64,000 nt of DNA, taken from Shinella sumterensis (lineage in GTDB: Bacteria; Pseudomonadota; Alphaproteobacteria; Rhizobiales; Rhizobiaceae). Shown here piece after piece: positions 53,745 through 62,381 of the stretch. The position numbers were made by a program, and so were the translations under genes. The notes below the pieces were generated by a model, which saw only the letters and a list, made by a program, of their open reading frames with translations, was not told where the DNA came from and ran no database searches. Position 1 is the first letter of the stretch; each line of letters starts with the position of its first letter. The stretch is from positions 124,001 through 188,000 of the forward strand of contig NZ_MYFN02000003.1 in the NCBI RefSeq assembly GCF_004514425.2, in the 5' to 3' direction.

Positions 53745-54437
53745 TCAATCCTTGACGTTCTGGCGCCGGGCATCGGCGAGGTAGTTGTAGATCGAGGCGC
53801 GCGAGGCGCCGATGAGACTGGCGAGATGATCGACCGCATTGCGGGTCTGGAACAGGCCGCGTTCCTCAAGCGCTGCCACCAGCGCCACGCGCTCGGCCTT
53901 CTTCAGGGCCGTCAATGCAAGGCCCTGGTTGCGCAGCCAGTCGTGCAAAGCCGTATTGATCTCCTCGCGCCAATCGCCGGAAAATAGTGACGGTGGACGC
54001 GGCGCCACCGTTCCGGTGAAGGCCAACAGCAGCTTCGCCGCGGCATCGAAATGCGAGACATCCATGTTGATGCACAGCAGGCCGAGCGTCTGGCCGAACT
54101 CGTCCTTCAGCACAGACGTCACCGATTTCAGGCGCCGGCCGTCGTCACCGGTCTTTTCATAGGGGCCATAGACGCCCGCCTCGCCGGCCTCCTCCAGCTC
54201 GCCGTCGACGAGCGATTCCATGCCGGGCTTGCGGCCGGAAAAGGCATTCCAGATGCCGGCGATCCGGCCCGTTTCGAGATCGTGCAGCACGACCTCGGCA
54301 TGGGGATAGAACAGGGTGGAGATGGCCGCGGCGGTCGTGGCGTGGCGCACCAGCAGCGCGTTGGAATTCGAAGCATCAAACATGGGGGCAAACAATCCGA
54401 TTATAGACGTTTTGTCAATATTGGATTTTAAGTCCAC
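53745..54437 (-). CDS. YheO/DauR-type PAS-HTH regulator
   Basis: 230 aa from a GTG at 54435-54437. A PAS-like YheO domain (FYPHAEVVLHDLETGRIAGIWNAFSGRKPG) covers about residues 40-140, and a helix-turn-helix (HLASLIGASRASIYNYLADAR) ends the protein. This family includes DauR, which controls D-arginine use in Pseudomonas. Its coupling to an aminotransferase gene fits amino-acid catabolic control. An ATG 57 nt downstream (MFDASNS) is an alternative start. Confidence 0.82.
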   Translation of the reverse strand: MDLKSNIDKTSIIGLFAPMFDASNSNALLVRHATTAAAISTLFYPHAEVVLHDLETGRIAGIWNAFSGRKPGMESLVDGELEEAGEAGVYGPYEKTGDDGRRLKSVTSVLKDEFGQTLGLLCINMDVSHFDAAAKLLLAFTGTVAPRPPSLFSGDWREEINTALHDWLRNQGLALTALKKAERVALVAALEERGLFQTRNAVDHLASLIGASRASIYNYLADARRQNVKD

Positions 54438-54508
54438 CTCATTCCCGTCGCTTGCGGCGAGCCTTTGCGCGCCTTATCCAAGATGGTGACGATTCTATGG
54501 GGGATGAT

Positions 54509-54856
54509 ATGAGTGCAGATCCGGCCGCCTTTCCGGACAGGGATACCGTCGCCGACAAGCTTCTGGCGCTCGGCGACGGCGAGAAGGCCTATCTGAGCCT
54601 GCTGATGCAAAACCCGCAGCAGGACGAAAACCTGCTCGAAGGCCTGAGCGTATCTCTCGACCGGGCGTCCACCGCCCGCTTCCTGAATTCCCTGAAGCTG
54701 GAAAAGCTTGGCGAATGGCTGGGCGAGACGGCGCCCGCCCGCCTGCAGATCCGCCTCATGGAATGCGCGCGCTCCAGCCAGCACGCCGCACACGCCGCCT
54801 TCCGCGCCGGGCTGACCCGGTCCGGCGGGCTTGAAAGGGCCTATCCGAAAGCCTGA
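54509..54856 (+). CDS. Hypothetical 115-aa protein
   Basis: From the ATG at 54509 (GGGGGATGAT upstream; an ATG at 54497 is also possible). The protein is acidic and probably all-helical: DTVADKLLALGDGEKAYLSLLMQ and TARFLNSLKLEKLGEWL are amphipathic. It contains no signal peptide or membrane segment. Its last 16 bp overlap the end of the convergent LysR gene. I do not recognise the family. Confidence 0.6.
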   Translation: MSADPAAFPDRDTVADKLLALGDGEKAYLSLLMQNPQQDENLLEGLSVSLDRASTARFLNSLKLEKLGEWLGETAPARLQIRLMECARSSQHAAHAAFRAGLTRSGGLERAYPKA

Positions 54857-55725
54857 TCGGTCGCCGCCGCCAGCGGCACGAAGGACTTGCGGACGAGATC
54901 CGCCATGCCATCGATGGCCGGCCCGCCACGGCGTGGGTTGCGCTTGAGCACGACGCGCGAGGAATCGACCTGCGGAAAGCCCTCGGCAAGGGTCAATTCG
55001 CGCGCGCCTGCGGGAATGTTGCTGCGGGCAAGCGGTGCGATGGCAAGGCCGCTCGACACCGCCGAACGCAGGCCGCTGCTCGTGTCGCTGGTATAGGCGA
55101 CCCGATAGGGTATGGCATATCGTTCCAGCGAGCGCTCCGCAAACTCCCGGCACCAGACCGAGCGCCGGTAGAGCGCGACCGGCACCGGGCGCTCCAGGTG
55201 CAGGTCATGCCCGACCGAGACCGCCCAGACCGTCGGATCGATCGCCAGAAGCTCGCCGGAAATGCCGCCGTCCCATTCGAAGATGACGGCGAGATCGAGT
55301 TCATCGGCCTCCAGCGCCTCCATCTGCTGCGCGGTATAGCCGCAAAACACGGTCACCTCGGCGCCGGGATGCACCTGAGCGAAGGCCGCCAGCGCATTGG
55401 GCAGGATGGTCTGGTTGTATTCTTCGGGAATACCGACCCGCACCGGCCCGTCGAGCGGCAGCGTGCGCATCGCCGCGGTCGTCTCGTCGACAAGGCCGAC
55501 GATGCGCTTGGCATAGGGCAGCAACCGCTGTCCTTCCATCGTCAGCCCCACGCCGCGCGGGCCGCGGGCAAACAGTTTCGCCCCGACGGACTCCTCCAGC
55601 TTGCGCACCTGCATGCTGACCGCCGACTGCGTGCGCCCGAGCCGTTCGCCCGCATGGGTGACATTGCCCGCCTGCGCGACGGCGACGAAAATCCGGAGCA
55701 GATCGCTTTCGAGGGGTGGGTACAT
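54841..55725 (-). CDS. LysR-family transcriptional regulator
   Basis: 294 aa. The winged helix-turn-helix is near the N-terminus (LLRIFVAVAQAGNVTHAGERLGRTQSAVSMQVRKLEESVGAKLFAR), and the effector domain covers about 90-290. It has no adjacent divergent metabolic gene other than the DUF1127 gene 98 bp away, which is a candidate target. The ligand is unknown. Confidence 0.93.
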   Translation of the reverse strand: MYPPLESDLLRIFVAVAQAGNVTHAGERLGRTQSAVSMQVRKLEESVGAKLFARGPRGVGLTMEGQRLLPYAKRIVGLVDETTAAMRTLPLDGPVRVGIPEEYNQTILPNALAAFAQVHPGAEVTVFCGYTAQQMEALEADELDLAVIFEWDGGISGELLAIDPTVWAVSVGHDLHLERPVPVALYRRSVWCREFAERSLERYAIPYRVAYTSDTSSGLRSAVSSGLAIAPLARSNIPAGARELTLAEGFPQVDSSRVVLKRNPRRGGPAIDGMADLVRKSFVPLAAATDQAFG

Positions 55726-55823
55726 TCAGCCATCGCCTTTTCTGATGCCTGCCATCATCGCTATTCGTTTGTGAAATGTCTACGGCTTTGCTTGGCTGTG
55801 CGGAGGAAAGAAGGGCGCATGGC

Positions 55824-56123
55824 ATGAATATTCTGGCTACACTGCGGGAATTTTGGAACAACCAGCGGCAGCGAATGGCCGAGCGCGAAGCGTTGCAACA
55901 CCTTGTCCGGCGCCGGGACCGGCGCCTGTTGCGGGACGCCGGGCTCGAACTCGTGGACGCCACGCCGCCGACCTGCACGCCTCTGCCAACCGAAAAAGAG
56001 AGGCGCTGGAGAGCGCCCCTCATGCGGCTGTTGCCTGTCTTGCCGCGCAGATCCAACGCAAAGAATGTCCAGCCGGCGACTGCGCAGGAACCGTGCAGCG
56101 CAGAGGCGCCGTCCGCCGCCTGA
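55824..56123 (+). CDS. DUF1127 (YjiS-like) small protein
   Basis: 99 aa from the ATG at 55824. The DUF1127 core is in the first 40 residues: REFWNNQRQRMAEREALQHL, then RRRDRRLLRDAGLE. The rest is Pro/Arg/Thr rich without recognised structure. DUF1127 proteins are Arg-rich RNA-interacting regulators in some alphaproteobacteria; here the extended C-terminus makes the role unclear. It is divergent from the LysR gene. Confidence 0.72.
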   Translation: MNILATLREFWNNQRQRMAEREALQHLVRRRDRRLLRDAGLELVDATPPTCTPLPTEKERRWRAPLMRLLPVLPRRSNAKNVQPATAQEPCSAEAPSAA

Positions 56124-56167
56124 AACGTGCCCGGCTATCGGAAGGACGACGACCGGGGCAGCGGCGG

Positions 56168-58240
56168 TTACTTGCCGCCCGCCAGGCCCTCGGCGAGCCG
56201 GACGAGCTTCACGAACTCGGCGCGATAGCCGAAGGGATCGTTGCCCTTGGCCGCCTGCGCAAGGCCGAGGATCGAGCCGTAGGCGTAGTCCTGCAGGGCG
56301 GAAACACCCTTCAGCTTCTGGCCGAAAGCCGCAACGGCGACGGAAAAGCGGACATCCGCCGAGGCCGCATCGAGATCAGGCACCACATTGCCGTCGGTGA
56401 CCGGCATCGTGACGAGCTCGCTGGTGTCGCTGTCGGGCTTCTTCCAGCGCATCTTCAGGAACGCGATCTCGCCGCCGTCTGCCGCTGGCGTCGCTACCGC
56501 CTGCTCATTGCCGTAGCGCAGGGGATCATTCAGCACGGCGGGGCTTCCCTTCGGCGTCACCTCGTAGATCGCCGTCACCCGATGGCCGGAGCCGATATCG
56601 CCGGCATCCACCTTGTCGTTGTTGAAATCCTCGCGGTTGAGAATGCGGGTCTCATAGCCGATGAGGCGATATTCGGCGATGCGCGCCGGGTTGAACTCGA
56701 TCTGGAACTTCACGTCCTTGGCGATCGGGAAGAGCGAGGACCCCGCCTCCTCCACCAGCGTCTTCTGGGCCTCTGCGAGCGTATCGATATAGGCGGCCGT
56801 GCCGTTGCCGTTCTGCGCCAGCGCCTGCATCATGCCGTCATTATAGTTGCCCCGGCCAAAGCCAAGCACCGAGAGGAAGATGCCGCTCTTGCGACGCTCC
56901 TCGATGATGCGCTTCAGGTCCTCGTCGCTTGCCGGCCCGACGTTGAAGTCACCGTCCGTCGCCAGCATGACGCGGTTGACGCCGTCCTTCTTGAAGGCCT
57001 TCTGCGCCAGCTTGTACGCCATCTCGATGCCTTCGGCGCCGGCCGTCGAGCCGCCGGGCTGGAGCGTATCGATCGCGTCGAGGATCTTCTGTCGCTCCTT
57101 CGCCGCCGTCGGTTTCAGCACCACGCCCGCATTGCCGGCATAGGTGACGATGGACACGGTATCGGTATCCTTCAGCTTGCCGACCAGCAGGCGGAAGGCG
57201 CTCTTGAGCAGCGGCAGCTTGTCGGCTTCATCCATCGAGCCGGAGACGTCGATGAGAAAGACGAGGTTGGCCGAAGGCTGTTCGGCCGCCACGGTCTCGA
57301 AGCCCTTGATGCCGATATGCAGCAGTTCGGTGCCCTTGTTCCAGGGCGTCGGCATGACCGTGACGGTGGCGTTGAACGGCTTTTCCACCGTTTCCGGCCC
57401 CTTCCAGTCATAGGGGAAATAGTTGATCAGCTCCTCGACACGCACCGAATCCGGCTCCGGCAGGCTGCCGCCGAGAAGCGCGCTGCGCATATAGGAGTAG
57501 GACGCCGTGTCGACATCGGCCGAGAACGTCGAGACCGGATCGGTGGCGACGCTCTTCACCGGGTTCGGATCGGCGGAGGCGAAGCGTTCGCGGTCCTCCT
57601 GCGGCATGGGCATGATGCCGGAATCCTGTGTCACCGCGGGCTGCGCCACGCGCCGCGTCAGCGTCCGGTCGACCGAAAGCGATTGCGGCACCACCGCCGT
57701 CTCGCCATCCAGGCTTTCGGCAAGCGGCGCGGGTTCGGCGGCGCGGTTGTCGGCCGCGGACTGGCTGGTTCCCTGGGTTGCCGTCGCCTGCGCGGCCCGC
57801 TCCCTGTTCAACAGGGCGGCAGCGTCGTCCGCCTGTTCGACGGCCGGCGTTTCCTGTTTCTTGTTTTCGGCCTGTACCTGCGCGGTCTCAGCGCCCGGTT
57901 TCTGCGCATCGGTCCGCGTTTTCGCATCGCCAGTCTGCTCGACCTGCAAGGCGATGGTACCGTTGCGCACCAGTTCATACGTCACGAGGCCGGCGACCGG
58001 GACGACGAGAAGCGTGGCAAGGGCCGATCCGGCCAGAAGTCTGCGGTTCATGATAGGGCTCCATATCCTGTTGAAGATGGAGCTTCGACGCCCGCCCTCG
58101 GCGGAACCTTTGGTGGCGGTCGCATTTTTTTCCGCGTCGTCGAAAGCCTGCATGGCGGCGGCAAGGGCTGCGGCGCGCGACGATGCTCCGGCGGCCGGCG
58201 GCTGGCGGCGGGCGAGCTTTTCGAGATCGAGATCGGTCAT
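56168..58240 (-). CDS. Membrane VWA protein (YfbK-like), candidate anti-sigma partner
   Basis: 690 aa. The first 65 residues are cytoplasmic, then one helix (LLAGSALATLLVVPVAGLVTYEL, about 68-90) and a low-complexity Gln/Ala/Glu linker to about 200. The YfbK N-terminal region (FSADVDTASYSYMRSALLGG) and VWA domain follow with MIDAS residues DVSGSMDE at 331-338 and ATDGDFN, and a C-terminal DUF3520-type region (GHRVTAIYEVTPKG). The gene is 15 bp after an ECF sigma factor gene, so the short cytoplasmic N-terminus may bind that sigma (inference). Confidence 0.85.
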   Translation of the reverse strand: MTDLDLEKLARRQPPAAGASSRAAALAAAMQAFDDAEKNATATKGSAEGGRRSSIFNRIWSPIMNRRLLAGSALATLLVVPVAGLVTYELVRNGTIALQVEQTGDAKTRTDAQKPGAETAQVQAENKKQETPAVEQADDAAALLNRERAAQATATQGTSQSAADNRAAEPAPLAESLDGETAVVPQSLSVDRTLTRRVAQPAVTQDSGIMPMPQEDRERFASADPNPVKSVATDPVSTFSADVDTASYSYMRSALLGGSLPEPDSVRVEELINYFPYDWKGPETVEKPFNATVTVMPTPWNKGTELLHIGIKGFETVAAEQPSANLVFLIDVSGSMDEADKLPLLKSAFRLLVGKLKDTDTVSIVTYAGNAGVVLKPTAAKERQKILDAIDTLQPGGSTAGAEGIEMAYKLAQKAFKKDGVNRVMLATDGDFNVGPASDEDLKRIIEERRKSGIFLSVLGFGRGNYNDGMMQALAQNGNGTAAYIDTLAEAQKTLVEEAGSSLFPIAKDVKFQIEFNPARIAEYRLIGYETRILNREDFNNDKVDAGDIGSGHRVTAIYEVTPKGSPAVLNDPLRYGNEQAVATPAADGGEIAFLKMRWKKPDSDTSELVTMPVTDGNVVPDLDAASADVRFSVAVAAFGQKLKGVSALQDYAYGSILGLAQAAKGNDPFGYRAEFVKLVRLAEGLAGGK

Positions 58241-58255
58241 CGGTCTATCCTTCCG

Positions 58256-58774
58256 TCACGCGGCATCGCGCAAAAGCACCTTCAGGCGCTTGCGGGCCTC
58301 GTGCACATGCCAGGAAATGGTCGTTTCGGCGCAGCCGAGCACGTCGGCTGCCGCCGCATGGCTAAGCCCCTCGCCGTAGATGAGCAGGACGGCATCGCGC
58401 TGCCTGTCGGGCAACTGGCGAACGGCCTGCCACAGCTCCTCGCCGTCATCCTCGGCGCGCCCGGCTTCCAGCACCGCCTGCTCGCGCAGATAGGCCGCAT
58501 CGCGCCATGCGGCGCGCCGGCGCTTGCGCATCTGGTCGCGGGCGGAATTGAGCGTGACCGAATAGAGCCAGGTGCTGAAGCGGCTGGCACCCTTGAAGCC
58601 CCTGATCGCGCTGGCGAGGCGTATGCACACCTCCTGCGCCACATCCTCCGCATCCTGCCGGTCGCCGCACCATCGCCAGGCGACGGCATGGATGAAATCA
58701 TAGCGGCTCTCGATCAGCGCGGCGAATGCCTGCCGGTCCCCCTGAGCCGCCTTTTCGACGAGTTCTGTTTCCAC
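58256..58774 (-). CDS. ECF-type RNA polymerase sigma factor
   Basis: 172 aa. Region 2 is visible as FAALIESRYDFIHAVAWRWCGDRQDAEDVAQEVCIRL, and FKGASRFSTWLYSVTLNSARDQMRKRRR; region 4 is QAVRQLPDRQRDAVLLIYGEGLSHAAAADVLGCAETTISWHVHEARKRL. It directs transcription of an unknown regulon. Paired with the VWA gene downstream, and probably autoregulated. Confidence 0.93.
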   Translation of the reverse strand: METELVEKAAQGDRQAFAALIESRYDFIHAVAWRWCGDRQDAEDVAQEVCIRLASAIRGFKGASRFSTWLYSVTLNSARDQMRKRRRAAWRDAAYLREQAVLEAGRAEDDGEELWQAVRQLPDRQRDAVLLIYGEGLSHAAAADVLGCAETTISWHVHEARKRLKVLLRDAA

Positions 58775-58852
58775 GGGCCCATCCCGATTGCGTGCACTGA
58801 CCTTTCAGACGTGCATGGCGTGGCAATCCTTTGGATCGAATCCGAAAAAAGC

Positions 58853-59605
58853 TTACCAGGGCAGCTTTTTCACGACGGCGATGATCGTTCCCATCGCGGC
58901 CCGACGGTCGTGCCGGCGGATTTCCGGCGCATAGAGGCTGGAAATACTGCCGTCGAGGAACAGCGCGTTGCGGCAGTGCAGCCGGTCGCGGAACAGCGTC
59001 GCGAAATCGTGAAAGCGGACATGGTCTTTCGATATGGCGAAGGCCACGCGCCCGTCGGGCAGGATGCCGACGCCGTTGCGGATCTGCAGGCTCGTCGCAT
59101 CCGGCAGGAAGCGCGGGTGGATCTTGCCGTCGACCACCAGCATCGGACCCGACTGCGTGGCCTCGCGCGGCGAAAGCCCGGCTTTGGCGAAGGCCTCCGT
59201 CTCCATCACGCCGGCCTTGCCGTCTGCCAGCCAGAACACGCCGTTCGGCTTCATGAAGAAGTTGCCGAACGCATCGTCACGGTTGAGCGCGCCGGTCTCC
59301 CGGCCATTCTCGACGAGAAGCCCGACCGGGCCGTAATCGGGATGATACATGCCGCCGTTCATGGCAAAGCTCATGTGCTCGCCGTTGCGCAGGAGGTATG
59401 TGTTCAGCTGGTCGTAGCTCGCACCTGAACTATCCAGCGTGCGGGCACCGTAGAGCCGGATCGTGTCTTCGGCGGGATCGAAGGTGCAGACCGTATAACG
59501 GACGCCGAGATGTTCGACCTCGGCGCATTTTGGCGGTTCGGCCATGGCGACGCTCCGCAGGGCCAGGGTGGCGAGGAAAAAGCACAGGATGGGGAGAAAG
59601 CGCAT
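58853..59605 (-). CDS. Phosphodiester glycosidase-like (NAGPA/DUF2233) secreted protein
   Basis: 250 aa from the ATG at 59603-59605. A signal peptide (RFLPILCFFLATLALRSVAMA) precedes the domain. MSFAMNGGMYHPDYGPVGLLVENG, SGPMLVVDGKIHPRF, RNGVGILPDGRVAFAIS and NALFLDGSISSLY are the conserved blocks of NAGPA-like proteins. Some members cleave phosphodiester-linked sugars; the bacterial substrate is mostly unknown. It lies immediately downstream of the twin iron-sulphur protein gene on the same strand. Confidence 0.85.
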   Translation of the reverse strand: MRFLPILCFFLATLALRSVAMAEPPKCAEVEHLGVRYTVCTFDPAEDTIRLYGARTLDSSGASYDQLNTYLLRNGEHMSFAMNGGMYHPDYGPVGLLVENGRETGALNRDDAFGNFFMKPNGVFWLADGKAGVMETEAFAKAGLSPREATQSGPMLVVDGKIHPRFLPDATSLQIRNGVGILPDGRVAFAISKDHVRFHDFATLFRDRLHCRNALFLDGSISSLYAPEIRRHDRRAAMGTIIAVVKKLPW

Positions 59606-59659
59606 GAACGATGGCTCGGCTTGCAATGCGGCGAATTTAGCAGCGCGCCGTGCAGATGG

Positions 59660-60355
59660 TCAAAGCGACAGCGCGGCCATGTGGAAACGCAACTGGTCGT
59701 CCCCGTAGCGATACGCCGCCCCGACGGGACAGGCGGCACGGGCAAGACAGCCGCCGCGCAGGCAGCCGCCCTGCCCTTGCGGCGTGCGCAGATGGCTGCG
59801 GCAGGCCGGCACATCGAATGCGTCCGCGCGCACGGCGGCGGCGGGACAGGTCGTGAGACAGGGACGGTCGCGACAGGCGTCACAGGGATGTTCCACGGGC
59901 CGCGCCACCGGCTCGGTCACCGCCGGCACGGCAAAACCGAGCGCACCGCGATAACCGTGCCAGAGGCCATAAACGGGATGGATGAGAATGCCGAGCGGCG
60001 AGGCTTTCAGACCCTCCGCGCGCATCGCCCACTGCTGGAACGGCTGCCAGGGCGGATCGGAGGGAAACCACGCCGTTGCACCGGCCATCGCCGCGATGGG
60101 ACCGATGACATCTTTCGACCAGGTATCGAGCGGGTCGGGCCCGCCGGCATCCGCCCGGCTGCGCCGCCAGCGGGAGAACGCCGGCCAGAGCGAGCTGCCG
60201 ATATTGCCGATGAGCACGACGCTGGCGGCGGGGCGACTGTTACTCAGCGTCGGCGCGGCCTCGCCGTCCGCAAAATTCACCACACCGCGCAAAAAAAGAC
60301 CGTGCGGCTGAAGAGCCGCACGGATCGTTTCGAGGTGGTGACCGGAGGCGTTCAC
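59660..60355 (-). CDS. Twin [4Fe-4S] protein, QueG-C-terminal-like
   Basis: 231 aa from a GTG with AAGGGAG 11 nt upstream. The first 150 residues have no metal motif; cysteines 158, 161, 166 and 170 (CDACRDRPCLTTCP) form a [4Fe-4S] pattern and 185, 198, 203 and 209 (GGCLRGGCLARAACPVG) a possible second one. The arrangement resembles the ferredoxin part of epoxyqueuosine reductase. The gene follows mttB on the same strand (about 107 bp). I suggest a redox role toward the corrinoid system; this is not established. Confidence 0.7.
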   Translation of the reverse strand: MNASGHHLETIRAALQPHGLFLRGVVNFADGEAAPTLSNSRPAASVVLIGNIGSSLWPAFSRWRRSRADAGGPDPLDTWSKDVIGPIAAMAGATAWFPSDPPWQPFQQWAMRAEGLKASPLGILIHPVYGLWHGYRGALGFAVPAVTEPVARPVEHPCDACRDRPCLTTCPAAAVRADAFDVPACRSHLRTPQGQGGCLRGGCLARAACPVGAAYRYGDDQLRFHMAALSL

Positions 60356-60462
60356 CGGGTCACGTCTCCCTTGAGCTCATAATGCGGACGCCAGACTTCC
60401 TTCTGGATCATGTCGGCCACCCGCGTCGCTCCGCCTTGCTCCCTGGCGCGGTCGGGACCCTT

Positions 60463-62046
60463 TCAGGTGAAGGCGTCCGGCATCGAGTCCTTGCGCTCCT
60501 TGATGAAGGCGAGAAGCGCGTCGTCGATGGCCGGGTCGAGATGCGGCGCCTCGTAGCTGTCGAGCCAGCTGCGGCACAACGCGTTGGCGCGCTCCTCGAT
60601 GCGCTTCTGCCCTTCGATCTCCCACTGCTCGAACGAGTTGTTGTCGGCGAGCGGCGAGCGATAGAAGGCGGTCTGGAAGTTGGCCTGGGTATGGGCGCAG
60701 CCGAGATAATGGCTGCCCGGACCCACTTCGCGGATGGCGTCGAGCGCCTGCGCATTCTCCGAGAGGTCGATGCCTTCGGCGAATTTCTGCATCATGCCGA
60801 GCTGGTCCTGGTCGATCATGAACTTCTCGTAGGACGAAACGAGGCCGCCTTCGAGCCAGCCCGCCGCGTGCAGCACGAAATTCGTGCCGGCCAGCAGCGT
60901 CATGTTGAGCGTGTTGGCGGATTCGTGTGCCGCCTGCGCATCCGGAACCTTCGAACCGCAGAGCGAGCCGCCGGTACGGAACGGCAGACCGAGGCGGCGG
61001 GCGAGCTGTGCTGCGCCGTAGGAGACCAGCGACGGCTCCGGCGAACCGAAGGTCGGCGCGCCCGACTGCATGGAGATCGACGCGGCGAAGGTGCCGAACA
61101 GCACCGGCGCGCCCTTGCGGATGAGCTGGGTGAAGGAGGCGCCGGCGAGAACCTCTGCGAGGATCTGCGTCAGCGTGCCGGCAACGGTCACCGGGCTCAT
61201 CGCGCCCGACAGGATGAACGGCGAGACGACGCAGGCCTGGTTATGCCGGGCATAGACCTTCAGCGCGCCCACCATGGTCTCGTCGAAGACCATCGGCGAA
61301 TTGGCGTTGATGAGGTTCATCATGACCGTGTTGTTCTCGACGAATTCGTCGCCGAACACGATCCTGGCCATGGCGATCGAATCTTCCGCGCGTTCCGGCG
61401 CGGTGACCGAGCCCATGAACGGCTTGTCGGAATATTTCAGGTGGCTGTAGACCATGTCCAGGTGACGCTTGTTCACCGGAATGTCCACCGGCTCGCAGAC
61501 CGTGCCGCCCGACGAATGCATGGACGGCGCCATATAGGCGAGCTTCACGAAATTGCGGAAGTCCTCGATCGTCGCATAGCGCCTGACGCCTTCGAGGTCG
61601 CGCACGAAGGGCGGGCCGTAGACCGGCACGAAAACGGTGGCCTTGCCGCCGATCTGGACGCTGCGCTCGGGGTTGCGGGCATGCCAGGTGAACTGCGACG
61701 GTGCAGTCTTCAAGAGTTCGCGGCACAGTCCCTTGGGAAAATGCACGCGCTCGCCGCGCACGTCAGCGCCGGCGTCCCGCCACAGCTGGAGCGCTTCCGG
61801 ATCCTCGCGGAACTCGATGCCGATTTCCTCCAGGATGAGGTCCGCATTGGCTTCGATGAGCTGCAGGCCTTCCTCGTCGAGAACCTCGTATTCCCTGATC
61901 TTGCGGGTGATATAGGGCAGCGACGGGCCCGGACCGCCACCGGTGCGCGATGCGCGCCGTGCGGCCGCGCCGCGCCCCTCCCGCGAGCGACGCCCGCCAC
62001 CTTCCTGGGTGCCCTCGCCTGCCACCTGCTCAATGCCCTCGCTCAT
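60463..62046 (-). CDS. MttB-family corrinoid methyltransferase without pyrrolysine
   Basis: 527 aa from the ATG at 62044-62046. The trimethylamine-methyltransferase fold is recognisable from DEEGLQLIEANADLILEEIGIEF, APSMHSSGGTVCEPVDIPVNKRHLDMVYSHLKYSDKPFMGSVTAPE, VVSPFILSGAMSPVTVAGTL and SHYLGCAHTQANFQTAFY. No in-frame TAG interrupts it, so it belongs to the non-pyrrolysine branch that includes glycine-betaine methyltransferase MtgB. The first 45 residues are Arg/Gly-rich and poorly ordered. It probably demethylates a quaternary amine onto the divergently encoded corrinoid protein. Confidence 0.88.
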   Translation of the reverse strand: MSEGIEQVAGEGTQEGGGRRSREGRGAAARRASRTGGGPGPSLPYITRKIREYEVLDEEGLQLIEANADLILEEIGIEFREDPEALQLWRDAGADVRGERVHFPKGLCRELLKTAPSQFTWHARNPERSVQIGGKATVFVPVYGPPFVRDLEGVRRYATIEDFRNFVKLAYMAPSMHSSGGTVCEPVDIPVNKRHLDMVYSHLKYSDKPFMGSVTAPERAEDSIAMARIVFGDEFVENNTVMMNLINANSPMVFDETMVGALKVYARHNQACVVSPFILSGAMSPVTVAGTLTQILAEVLAGASFTQLIRKGAPVLFGTFAASISMQSGAPTFGSPEPSLVSYGAAQLARRLGLPFRTGGSLCGSKVPDAQAAHESANTLNMTLLAGTNFVLHAAGWLEGGLVSSYEKFMIDQDQLGMMQKFAEGIDLSENAQALDAIREVGPGSHYLGCAHTQANFQTAFYRSPLADNNSFEQWEIEGQKRIEERANALCRSWLDSYEAPHLDPAIDDALLAFIKERKDSMPDAFT

Positions 62047-62381
62047 GATCCGTCTTCCCTTTCTTCCCGCGCCCGAAAGCGCCTCTTTTGCTATGCTAGC
62101 AAGCCGCCGGATCGGGGCGGGTCTCAAAGCGCCAAGCAATGGCGCACGCTGGATACCGGCTTTGGCGCGATCATAATGCGGACGCCGCCGGGATCGTAGC
62201 GGCATTCTCTTGTTTGCGCTGTCAATTCACCGTTTTGCAGCGTAAGATCGCGGCATGTTTTCGCCGGGTCGCTTTTCACTGTATGCGACGTCGTTTTCGA
62301 AATCGGATTGCGACACGAGGACGGATATTTCTAGGGTGAGGAGCCTGCCGACCGCAGCGCCAATGGAGACGAGGAAACACA
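62047..62381. promoter_or_regulatory. Divergent promoter region between mttB and the corrinoid protein gene
   Basis: 335 bp without a gene. A palindromic TTTTCGAAA lies at 62294-62302, flanked by GCGAC at about 62285 and 62309, which could be regulator half-sites. It is A/T-richer than the flanking genes and must drive both methyltransferase and corrinoid protein genes. Confidence 0.5.

Noticed and set aside
55853-59428. A very long plus-strand open frame (about 1190 codons) opposite the VWA, sigma and NAGPA genes
   Set aside because: It is antisense to three genes with clear families; its composition (Arg, His, Gly and Asp rich) is the mirror of GC-rich coding DNA, and it has no recognisable domain.
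60463-62046. Pyrrolysine-type MttB
   Set aside because: There is no in-frame TAG codon in the gene, and no pyl genes are seen in the window.
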